Shown: positions 17,325 through 24,569 of the stretch, one piece after another | Layout: each line of letters starts with the position of its first letter | Position numbering within the stretch: the stretch's first letter is position 1 | Assembly: GCA_007115975.1 (NCBI GenBank) | Contig: SKJJ01000010.1 | Span: forward strand, 1 to 58,068 | DNA length: 58,068 nucleotides | Direction of reading: 5' to 3' | Source: Chitinispirillum sp. | GTDB taxonomy: Bacteria; Fibrobacterota; Chitinivibrionia; Chitinivibrionales; Chitinispirillaceae | Notes under the pieces: generated by a model | Database searches by the model: none | What the model was told of the DNA's origin: nothing | Seen by the model: only the letters and a program-made list of their open reading frames with translations | Position numbers and translations under genes: made by a program

Positions 17325-19190
17325 ATGAAACTGATTCCAGAGGTCAAAACAGTACGTCAGGGTGAAGGTGCTTTCTGTTTATACGACATTGATGCGATTA
17401 CTTTTCCCTCGGGCAGCCACCATTTCAGGCGCAGTGCCGTGTTTTTGCAAAAAAATATACGTGCCGCAGCAGGGTTGGATATTCCACTGGTTCCGGGATT
17501 TTGTGGAACAGAAAAGATGATAAGTCTTGGGTATGGGGATAGTGATACTGGGAGTGAGAACTATCGTCTGGTTATTGATCGCACCGCAGTAAGAATCGAT
17601 GGCAGGAGTGCTGCGGGGCTTTTCAGGGGGGTTACCACCTTCTCCCAGATTCTCAGGAACAGTCTGTACACTCTCCCTTGTATGGAGATCGAGGACTCGC
17701 CGGATTTTTCTTTTCGGGGTTTTTATCATGACATAACCCGTGGAAAGGTCCCGACGCTGGATACACTTAAGGGGCTGGTGGACAGGTTGTCCTTCTATAA
17801 GATTAATCAGCTTCAGTTGTATGTTGAGCACTCCTTTGCATTCAGGTGTCTTCCGGAGTTATGGGTTGATAAAGATCCCCTGACCGCAGAAGAAATTCTG
17901 GAGCTTGATGAATACTGCCAGGAGCACTATATCGATCTGGTTCCGTCACTCTCCACCTTCGGGCACCTCTATGAGCTTTTGCGATTGAAACGCTTTGAGC
18001 ATCTCAATGAGCTTGAAATCAAGGCATCAGAGATTCCTCACAATCTCTGGGACCGGATGGCTCACTATACGATCGATCCATCATCACAGGAGGGATTCAA
18101 ATTAGTAAAATCGATGATAGAGGAGTATATGCCACTGTTCTCTTCGTCTTATTTCAATATCTGCTGTGATGAGACGTTTGATCTTGGGAAGGGGAGAAAC
18201 AAAATCAGAGCTCAGGAAGAGGGCGCTGGCAGATTGTATGTCGATTTTGTTAAAAAAATCATGGGTGTTGTGCAGTCAGGTGGGAAGACGCCAATGTTGT
18301 GGGGTGATATCGTGCTCAATTATCCCGATCTTATTGATGAAATACCGTCGGAGGCACTCTTTCTCAACTGGGACTACTCCCCGGATGTGACCGACAAGGG
18401 AGTAAAGACATTTGCAGGGGCGAAGGTGAAACAATTGGTATGTCCTGGAGTTGTGGGGTGGAGCAGGTTTATTCACCATATCAGTGGTGCTTCGGATAAT
18501 ATACGGAAAATGGTAACCTACGGGAAAACCCATAATGCCCTTGGGGTGTTGAACACCGATTGGGGGGACTGCGGGCATGTCAATTTTTTCGCAAACTCAT
18601 TGCATGGAATGGCCTTTGGTGCGGCTCTTTCCTGGAGTGCAGAAACGTTTGGGGATAATGAGATCTTTGACCGTGACTTCTCTTTTTTGGAATGGGGCGA
18701 AAATGCACAGGAGATAGCTTCTATGCTTCGGAGGCTTGGGGATATCTACCCCTATCATTTTGCCAATCTGTATGCCTGGGTGGTTCAGTTGGAGGGGCTT
18801 TGGAATATCGAACAGAAGGTTATGGATATGGAAGCGGGGGAACTGCAGAGTAATTACAGAAAATCGGGGGATATTCTGAAGAGATTAAAAAAAATCAGAT
18901 GTGCAATAAATAAAAATAGTGATGTGCTGATTGACCTTGATGAATTTATCTGGAGTGCGGAAGCTGTTGGCTGGACAAATGCGCTGCTCTGTTTCAAGAA
19001 AAAGTATGAATTTGGTCAGAATGACTCTGAGTTGATTTCTGCAGAAGCACTGATCAGCGCAGGATACCGGCTGTTGAATCAATTTCAACTGCTCTGGAGA
19101 AAGAGAAATAAAGAGTCTGAGTTGAGAAATGTGGTTGCACCATTAAGCTTGGCGCTTGAGAAGATTGAGGGGCTTAAAACGGGGAGGTAG
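17325..19190 (+). CDS. Glycoside hydrolase family 20 (beta-N-acetylhexosaminidase-like)
   Basis: Removes terminal N-acetylhexosamine residues by substrate-assisted catalysis. The N-terminal GH20b-like alpha/beta domain ('YRLVIDRTAVRIDGRSAAGLFRG') is followed by the barrel starting at 'FRGFYHDITRGKVP'. The catalytic Asp-Glu pair is Asp282-Glu283 in 'NICCDETFDLG', and 'LWGDIVLNYPDL' and 'LNTDWGDCGH' supply sugar-binding residues. At 621 residues it is a usual length. There is no signal peptide, so it should act in the cytoplasm on imported chitin or peptidoglycan fragments, unlike the secreted GH5/GH16 pair. It stands as a single gene with an inverted repeat after it. Sugar specificity is not certain. 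Confidence 0.9.
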   Translation: MKLIPEVKTVRQGEGAFCLYDIDAITFPSGSHHFRRSAVFLQKNIRAAAGLDIPLVPGFCGTEKMISLGYGDSDTGSENYRLVIDRTAVRIDGRSAAGLFRGVTTFSQILRNSLYTLPCMEIEDSPDFSFRGFYHDITRGKVPTLDTLKGLVDRLSFYKINQLQLYVEHSFAFRCLPELWVDKDPLTAEEILELDEYCQEHYIDLVPSLSTFGHLYELLRLKRFEHLNELEIKASEIPHNLWDRMAHYTIDPSSQEGFKLVKSMIEEYMPLFSSSYFNICCDETFDLGKGRNKIRAQEEGAGRLYVDFVKKIMGVVQSGGKTPMLWGDIVLNYPDLIDEIPSEALFLNWDYSPDVTDKGVKTFAGAKVKQLVCPGVVGWSRFIHHISGASDNIRKMVTYGKTHNALGVLNTDWGDCGHVNFFANSLHGMAFGAALSWSAETFGDNEIFDRDFSFLEWGENAQEIASMLRRLGDIYPYHFANLYAWVVQLEGLWNIEQKVMDMEAGELQSNYRKSGDILKRLKKIRCAINKNSDVLIDLDEFIWSAEAVGWTNALLCFKKKYEFGQNDSELISAEALISAGYRLLNQFQLLWRKRNKESELRNVVAPLSLALEKIEGLKTGR

Positions 19191-19191
19191 A

Positions 19192-19245
19192 AAAAGCCTC
19201 CCTGGTGCCCCTTAGTCCCCACTCGGACGGATTCAGGAGGCTTTT
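19192..19245 (+). terminator. Inverted repeat after the GH20 gene, possible terminator
   Basis: AAAAGCCTCC (19192-19201) is the exact complement of GGAGGCTTTT (19236-19245), with a 34-base loop. The T-run at the 3' arm and the A-run at the 5' arm would allow termination in either direction, but the long loop lowers confidence. Confidence 0.45.
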
Positions 19246-19324
19246 AAGCAAGGGAGAGATGCTCAGCCACGCAAAAACCTCTCAATAGGAAAAACTAAAA
19301 ACCCAAAAAAAGGAATAAGCTATT

Positions 19325-19744
19325 GTGACTATTAATCAGGCGGGAGCAATTGCATACAGAGTAGGTGAGGATGGCCGGATAGAGCTTCTTCTGGTGCGTG
19401 CAAAGAAAAATCGCCACCACTGGATTGTACCCAAAGGGCATATGGAAGAGGGGGAGACGGAGGAGCAAACTGCAAAAAGGGAGTTGCAGGAGGAGGCTGG
19501 TATCAGTGGGGAGTTGGTTGGTTATAGTGGAATTCGGCGATTCTCTTTTGAGGATAAAAATTACAGTGTCAGTTACTATGTGTACAAATTTATAAAGGTT
19601 GTACATGAGGGAGAGCCGGGAAGAGACCCGCAGTGGTGTACGGTGGATGAGGCGCTAAACCTGATCACCTTTGCTGATATGAAAGAGTTGATAAGAGGGA
19701 GTCTTGAGTTGATCCGTGATGGGGAGGATTCTGAGGGGTTGTAA
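19325..19744 (+). CDS. Nudix hydrolase
   Basis: A 139-residue single-domain Nudix enzyme that hydrolyses a nucleoside diphosphate linked to another group. The Nudix box is complete: G at the start of 'GHMEEGE', seven residues, then 'RELQEEAGI', satisfying Gx5Ex7REUxEExGU. The flanking 'HHWIVPKGHMEEGE' and 'YSVSYYVYKF' resemble the diadenosine-polyphosphate/MutT-like branch, but substrate cannot be told from sequence. It starts with GTG 19325 and has AGGAATAAG upstream. It is near the GH20 and HD-GYP genes in the same direction, with no sign of a shared function. Confidence 0.93.
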   Translation: MTINQAGAIAYRVGEDGRIELLLVRAKKNRHHWIVPKGHMEEGETEEQTAKRELQEEAGISGELVGYSGIRRFSFEDKNYSVSYYVYKFIKVVHEGEPGRDPQWCTVDEALNLITFADMKELIRGSLELIRDGEDSEGL

Positions 19745-19832
19745 AAAAAACAGCGATCAATGTTGATATTTTGAATCTATGATCTGTATAATACGATTAT
19801 AGGTGATAGTTAACATTTTTTGGAGGTGGTTT

Positions 19833-21059
19833 TTGGAAGCAACTAGCAGAAAAATCCACATTGATGATCTGTTTCCCGGTATGTATGTTGAGGATATTCT
19901 TAACAGTAAAGGCGTTTTGCTCTTCCGGGCAAACACCGTTGTAACGGATATGGCTCAGGTTGAGCGGTTGCGTAATCATGGTGTAAAAGAGGTGTGTATA
20001 AACACCACCCGAAGCGAAGCTGCGCTGGCTTTATCAGAGATACCATCGGGTGATTTCTCCAGAGAAACTATAGCACAGAGCCCCTACTCAGCAGCGGATG
20101 CGGCCGAATACAAGCGTGCTGTTTCATGTGCAAAAATGGTTAAAGCCAGAACGGTTACTCTTGTAAAAAACTGTATGATATCTGCTCAGCGCAGCAGGTC
20201 ATTTGCTTCCAGTGGTGTCGAAGAGGCTATTTCCATGCTGGTTGATGAAGTGGTCTCTATGAGGGATGTTTTTTTTGCTGTCTGCAGAATGCAGGCAAAG
20301 GATGATCCCTTGTATGAGCACTCTGTTAATGTTTGCGTTATTGCCGCTGCTCTGGCGCACTCCATGGGATTGAGTAAAGAAACGGTAGTAGATTGTGCTG
20401 TAGGGGCGCTTTTTCATGATATCGGTATGCTACGTATACCCGAACATATACGTAAAAAAACAGGAAAGTTTACACAGTTCGAGTACGATGCTATCAGGCT
20501 GCATCCCCAGCTTGGAGTATCGCTTCTTGAGCAGACCGGCAATTTTTCTGCCACTGTCAGGGCGATTGTCTATCAGCATCACGAACGGTTTAATGGAAGT
20601 GGCTATCCTGAGGGACTCAGAAATCACAGCATTGAGCCTGAAGCTATGATCTGTGCAATTGCCGATGTTTTTGATTCTTTGACCAATCAGACTGAACACC
20701 GTAAAGAGTGTCTTCCTCAGGAAGCGGTGGCGCTTATTTTTCAGGGGATTGATGAGGAGTATCCGGTGAATCTTGTTGATGCTCTGGTGAAGCTGCTGGG
20801 CATCTATCCGGTTGGAAGCTTTGTTAAGCTCAAATCGGGTGAAATTGGTATGGTCTTCAAAAATGACCACAACAACCTTATGGCACCTTTTTTGATCATG
20901 TGTCTTGATAGCCGGCAGAAGCCGTTAAAACAGACGTTTATCAGAAATCTGGCATCCAATCGAAATGGTTCTGTGTCCCAACCATGGCGTATTGAATCGA
21001 TCGTTAATCCATCAGAGTATGATCTGTCTGCTGATTCTGTTCTAGGGGCTCTGGCCTGA
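19833..21059 (+). CDS. HD-GYP domain protein, probable cyclic-di-GMP phosphodiesterase
   Basis: Hydrolyses cyclic di-GMP, a regulator of motility and surface life. The first 70 residues form a small N-terminal domain often seen before HD-GYP ('IHIDDLFPGMYVEDILNSKGVLL'). The metal-binding site is His195-Asp196 in 'GALFHDIGML', followed by 'IRLHPQLGVSLL' and 'HHERFNGSGYPEGL' (His249), the GYP signature in which the usual Asp before G is Asn. 'AIADVFDSLT' completes the core. A C-terminal stretch 'VKLKSGEIGMVFKND' is typical of these proteins. Start: the TTG at 19833 follows GGAGG (19822-19826) at six bases; an upstream GTG at 19803 lacks this. An intrinsic terminator ends the gene. Confidence 0.92.
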   Translation: MEATSRKIHIDDLFPGMYVEDILNSKGVLLFRANTVVTDMAQVERLRNHGVKEVCINTTRSEAALALSEIPSGDFSRETIAQSPYSAADAAEYKRAVSCAKMVKARTVTLVKNCMISAQRSRSFASSGVEEAISMLVDEVVSMRDVFFAVCRMQAKDDPLYEHSVNVCVIAAALAHSMGLSKETVVDCAVGALFHDIGMLRIPEHIRKKTGKFTQFEYDAIRLHPQLGVSLLEQTGNFSATVRAIVYQHHERFNGSGYPEGLRNHSIEPEAMICAIADVFDSLTNQTEHRKECLPQEAVALIFQGIDEEYPVNLVDALVKLLGIYPVGSFVKLKSGEIGMVFKNDHNNLMAPFLIMCLDSRQKPLKQTFIRNLASNRNGSVSQPWRIESIVNPSEYDLSADSVLGALA

Positions 21060-21118
21060 TCGGAAGGGTGCAGGGTTCAGATGGTAGAACAGATGACTGA
21101 TGAAAAATTGCTCCGGGT

Positions 21119-21150
21119 GGCATGCTTCTCCGGAGCATGTTTTTTTTTTT
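21119..21150 (+). terminator. Intrinsic terminator after the HD-GYP gene
   Basis: CATGCT-(7 nt)-AGCATG at 21121-21139 is followed by eleven T residues. An alternative overlapping pairing, CTCCGG (21111-21116) with CCGGAG (21130-21135), could compete with it. Its position supports a separate downstream transcript starting before the radical SAM gene. Confidence 0.8.
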
Positions 21151-21371
21151 GCTTGCTTTGCAATGTAAGTAAGGGGGAGACTGTCGGGGTAACAGTGCCA
21201 ACCCAGGCCAAGTCATGGGTGTCGAGGGGTAGGGCAGAGTCTGAATGGATTACCATCTCCTTTTTTTTCCTTCTCACGGGAACGTGTTTTAAAAAACAGA
21301 AGAAAAGCACGAAACCGCTAAGCGAAACCCGAGTGGTAAAACAACATTTTTCCAACCATGGAGAGATAGAT

Positions 21372-22382
21372 ATGAAACAAGCGCTTCTCTACGAGCCATT
21401 CGACGGCAAAATAGTGCGCTGTTTTCTGTGTGCCCACAACTGCAGAATAGAGCCTGACCATTTCGGATTCTGTTCAGTGAGACAGAATGTTGACGGTAAG
21501 CTGTACACCCATGCCTATGGAAGGGCCATTGCCCAACAGATTGACCCGGTTGAGAAAAAACCGCTCTATCACTTTCTTCCCGGCACCGATACCTTCTCCC
21601 TTTCTACCATAGGGTGTAATTTTCGATGCGGATTCTGTCAGAACTGGCAGATTTCTCAACTAGGGGTTCAAAAGTTTTGCGAAAATTGGGGGCAAGCGCT
21701 TCTGCCGGAGAAGATTGTTGCCATAGCCAAACAGAACGGGTGCAGGAGTATTTCTTTTACCTACACCGAACCCACCATTTTTTTTGAATATGCACTCGCT
21801 ACCTGTCGCTTGGCAAAAGAACAGGGGATTAAGACGGTTTTTGTCTCCAACGGGTACATGACTCAACAGGCGCTGGAGATGATCGCTCCCTGGCTTGACG
21901 CAATAAATGTTGATCTGAAGGCGTTCAGCGATAATTTTTACCGAAAGTTCTGTAAAGCGCATCTTACCCCTGTTCTTGAGACCCTGAAAAATGTGCTACG
22001 GGCAGGTATTTGGCTTGAAGTTACCACTCTGCTGGTAACAGCAGAGAACGATTCTCCCGAAGAGCTCGATCAGATAGCATCATTTATCGCCTTTGAACTG
22101 GGCAAAGGTGTCCCCTGGCATATATCAAGATTTTTCCCGCAGTATGAGATGATCGATTACAAGCCAACACCCGCAGAATCATTGCAACTGGCAATGGAGA
22201 CAGGGCAAAAGCATGGGCTTAAGTATATATATGCTGGAAATGTGGCTGGACCATCCAATACCATCTGTTCAAATTGCGGGGAGGTGCTGGTAAAAAGAGA
22301 GGGGTATACAATTTCTCAGGTGTGGCACAACCCCGGGGTGTGCGGAAGGTGTGGGGAGAGGGTTGAGGGCTGTTTTTCTTAA
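21372..22382 (+). CDS. amrS: AmmeMemoRadiSam-type radical SAM protein
   Basis: A radical S-adenosylmethionine enzyme of the AmrS/PflA-like family. The iron-sulfur ligands are Cys82, Cys86 and Cys89 in 'CNFRCGFCQNWQIS'. The N terminus has a second cysteine pair, 'VRCFLCAHNCRIEPDHFGFC', and the C terminus a zinc-ribbon-like 'ICSNCGEVLV...VCGRCGERVEGC', both standard for AmrS. It is normally found with AMMECR1 and Memo family genes, which are not adjacent here, and its reaction is not known to me. I start at ATG 21372; the open frame continues upstream to 21081 through a terminator and T-runs, which is not coding. 336 residues is the normal length. Confidence 0.88.
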   Translation: MKQALLYEPFDGKIVRCFLCAHNCRIEPDHFGFCSVRQNVDGKLYTHAYGRAIAQQIDPVEKKPLYHFLPGTDTFSLSTIGCNFRCGFCQNWQISQLGVQKFCENWGQALLPEKIVAIAKQNGCRSISFTYTEPTIFFEYALATCRLAKEQGIKTVFVSNGYMTQQALEMIAPWLDAINVDLKAFSDNFYRKFCKAHLTPVLETLKNVLRAGIWLEVTTLLVTAENDSPEELDQIASFIAFELGKGVPWHISRFFPQYEMIDYKPTPAESLQLAMETGQKHGLKYIYAGNVAGPSNTICSNCGEVLVKREGYTISQVWHNPGVCGRCGERVEGCFS

Positions 22383-22753
22383 TGGGGGATGAGGGATGCC
22401 TGGGCCGATCTGTGTCTACCCTGTGCTCCTAGCCGAAAAATCCCCCCTTGCTTCCGGGACCGGTAACGGGTCTCGAAAAAAAACAGCAGAAAGTACGAAG
22501 CCAGGAAGCAAAACCCGATACCATACCCGAGCAGATGTAATTCTACCAGTTTTTCTGACTTCCCTATAGGTGAAGGTAATGATGTTAAATTGTATATATC
22601 AGCATCAAGTTTTCCCCGTTTCACCAAAATTCCAATCTCCTCAGGGAGCTCTTCAATCTCCTTTGCCGGAGAGATCGAGTTAGACAAGTCCTGTAAGAAG
22701 GCCTGTTTCCGGGGGGAGGTGATTTTTGTTATTACTGGGATGGGGTAATCCAT
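22379..22753 (-). CDS. Hypothetical protein with one membrane segment
   Basis: A 124-residue reading frame I do not recognise. It has a charged first half ('SISPAKEIEELPEEIGILVKRGKLDADIYNL'), a hydrophobic helix 'LLGYGIGFCFLASYFLLFFF' and a basic tail. It begins immediately after an in-frame stop and no good ribosome site is visible. Its end overlaps the AmrS stop by four bases in convergent orientation. It could be a real single-pass membrane protein or a chance frame. Confidence 0.3.
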   Translation of the reverse strand: MDYPIPVITKITSPRKQAFLQDLSNSISPAKEIEELPEEIGILVKRGKLDADIYNLTSLPSPIGKSEKLVELHLLGYGIGFCFLASYFLLFFFETRYRSRKQGGIFRLGAQGRHRSAQASLIPH

Positions 22754-23102
22754 TCACAGCCACTGATAAACGACAACCAAATACAATAACCATAACCACT
22801 TGAGGTGCTAAGCAGTAGAGCATGCTTGAGGAGGAACAGCTCTTTTTTGGTCAAAAAATCGTACAATTCAGGTAAAAGTAGGTTGACAATAAATATGATC
22901 TGGTTGCTTTTTTCAAAAAAACGAAGCAGTCTTGTATTCTGCTCAGATGCAGACCACAACGCCGGAACTTCCACAGATGCTGCAACTCTTTATCTGTATA
23001 GCATTCACCCTTTCTGATTGCAGGGGGGCGATACAACAGAAGTCGCAGAATGTGTGTGTGTGCATCTTTATAATCATTTCACCCGGTTTTAAACAGTTAC
23101 TA
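22754..23102. other. Gap before the GntR gene, no clear gene
   Basis: About 350 bases. A minus-strand frame of 80 codons covers part of it and is hydrophobic ('IIFIVNLLLPELYDFL'), but has no recognisable domain or ribosome site. It might be an N-terminal piece of the adjoining minus-strand hypothetical separated by a frame change. I do not call it a gene. Confidence 0.3.
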
Positions 23103-23131
23103 TTGACAACAGCTCTCAAATGTACTATACT
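23103..23131 (+). promoter_or_regulatory. Strong sigma-70 promoter of the GntR-slipin-RND operon
   Basis: TTGACA (23103-23108), 17-base spacer, TATACT (23126-23131): a full -35 and a one-mismatch -10. ACTAT...ATAGT flanks the -10 region and may be the operator of the GntR-family repressor encoded just downstream, by analogy with autoregulated YtrA-type regulators. Confidence 0.75.
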
Positions 23132-23178
23132 CTTAGTGTAATAGTTAACCATAACAATAAAACACCAGGAGAAACACC

Positions 23179-23583
23179 GTGGCTTTCACATTCTCTCTCA
23201 GTAATTCTAGCGGTGTACCCTATTACCGCCAGATTGTTAATAAGGTTACCTACGGAGTTGCTAATGGCATGCTTAAGCCCGGAGAGCGGCTTCCCACTGT
23301 TCGACAGCTTGCTGTTGATCTTCAGGTTAATCTAAACACCATCGTAAAGGCTTACAGCGAGCTTGAACTCAGGGGTGTGGTTAACACTCAGCAGGGGACC
23401 GGTACGTTCGTTTCAGAAACAAATGATACAATTGATCCGGGGGAAAAAGAGAAGGGGTTAAAGAGGCTCTGCTTTAGTTTTCTCGATGAAGTGACGGCAA
23501 TGGGGATAAGCACTGATGATATTTTTTTGACTCTTAATAAGATTGTTAAAGAGCGTTCAAACTCCAGGAAAGGAGGTAGATAG
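23179..23583 (+). CDS. GntR-family transcriptional regulator, short YtrA type
   Basis: A 134-residue DNA-binding regulator. The N-terminal winged helix is visible from 'PYYRQIVNKVTYGVANGMLKPGERLPTVRQLAVDLQ' with the recognition region 'VNLNTIVKAYSELELRGVV' and wing 'TQQGTGTFV'. The C-terminal part is only about 50 residues, as in YtrA-type members that lack a large ligand domain and usually regulate transport operons. It starts with GTG 23179 after AGGAG. The slipin gene follows one base after its stop, then the RND exporter, so it is probably the local regulator of that membrane cassette and of itself. Confidence 0.9.
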   Translation: MAFTFSLSNSSGVPYYRQIVNKVTYGVANGMLKPGERLPTVRQLAVDLQVNLNTIVKAYSELELRGVVNTQQGTGTFVSETNDTIDPGEKEKGLKRLCFSFLDEVTAMGISTDDIFLTLNKIVKERSNSRKGGR

Positions 23584-23584
23584 A

Positions 23585-24550
23585 ATGAGATTTGCAAATA
23601 GAAATGAGTTTAGGGAGAGCAGGGATTTTAATCCTCTGCTGAGTGCGTTTACCAAACGGTTGTTTACTCTTCAGCGCTATGTTATAAATGGTATTGCTCT
23701 CATCATCGCGGCAGTATTGTTTATAGTTTCAGGGAGTGTCGAGGGTGCATCGTCCATCTACATTGCAATTGCAGGTGCAATTCTTATAATTGTTGCTCTT
23801 TCTGTTCGGGTTGCTTTCGAGTGGGAGCGGGTACCGCTGCTTCGTTTCGGGCGCTTCACAAAAGCCAAGGGGCCGGGGCTGTTTTTTCTTATTCCCTTTG
23901 TTGATGTACCCTGCGGATACGTAGACTGCAGAATTACGGTAACTGACTTTTCGGCTGAGAAGGTTTTGACTAAAGATGCGGTGCCGGTTTTTGTGGATTC
24001 CATAATGTTCTGGATGATTTGGGATGCGGCCAAGGCAAAACTTGAGGTCCAGAATTTTAGTGCTGCAGTTCCTCTCAGCGCCAAGGCGGCACTGCGCGAT
24101 ATCATCGGTAAAACAACTCTTACAGATCTGCTTATGAACAGAGATGAGATCGGGCAGGAGCTTCAGAAAATTCTCGATGCAAAAACCAATCCCTGGGGTA
24201 TCACATCATTGTCGGTTGAGATAAAGGCCATCGTCGTCCCAAAAGAGCTTGAAGATGCAATGAGTAAGGAGGCACAGGCACAGAGGGAGAAGAATGCAAG
24301 GGTAATCCTTGGCTCCGCAGAGATAGAACTTTCTGAAAAATATGCTTTAGCTGCAGAAAAATATAAGGGTAACCAAGAGGCTATGACGCTTCGGTCACTC
24401 AATCAGTTGCTTGATGCAGTAAAAAACAAGGGCTCTATGATACTTGTCCCATCAGAAGTGCCTCATCTGATGAACAAGGCCATAGCCGCTGCGATGGCAA
24501 AAAATTCCGGAGTGCTTGAGCAAACCGATTTGGATTTGGAATCAGTTTAA
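23585..24550 (+). CDS. SPFH/Band 7 membrane protein (slipin/stomatin type)
   Basis: A 321-residue stomatin-like protein of membrane microdomains. A hydrophobic region near residues 30-75 (two helices around 'GSVEGASSIYIAIAGAILIIVALSV') anchors it. The SPFH domain follows: 'ERVPLLRFGRFTKAKGPGLFFLIPFVD', 'VLTKDAVPVFVDSIMFWMIWD' and 'TNPWGITSLSVEIKAIVVPKELEDAMSKEAQAQREK'. These are standard slipin blocks. An alanine-rich helical C terminus likely mediates oligomers. Start ATG 23585 follows AGGAGG at 23570-23575; the frame upstream overlaps the GntR gene and is not used. Role unproven; position suggests it organises the RND complex next to it. Confidence 0.9.
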   Translation: MRFANRNEFRESRDFNPLLSAFTKRLFTLQRYVINGIALIIAAVLFIVSGSVEGASSIYIAIAGAILIIVALSVRVAFEWERVPLLRFGRFTKAKGPGLFFLIPFVDVPCGYVDCRITVTDFSAEKVLTKDAVPVFVDSIMFWMIWDAAKAKLEVQNFSAAVPLSAKAALRDIIGKTTLTDLLMNRDEIGQELQKILDAKTNPWGITSLSVEIKAIVVPKELEDAMSKEAQAQREKNARVILGSAEIELSEKYALAAEKYKGNQEAMTLRSLNQLLDAVKNKGSMILVPSEVPHLMNKAIAAAMAKNSGVLEQTDLDLESV

Positions 24551-24569
24551 AATTTACAGGAGAATTATT

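Noticed and set aside
21081-21371. N-terminal extension of the radical SAM protein
   Set aside because: The frame is open, but it runs through a terminator with eleven T residues and low-complexity bases. ATG 21372 gives the normal family N terminus.
22732-22974. 80-residue minus-strand hydrophobic protein
   Set aside because: No ribosome site or recognisable domain, and overlaps another doubtful frame.
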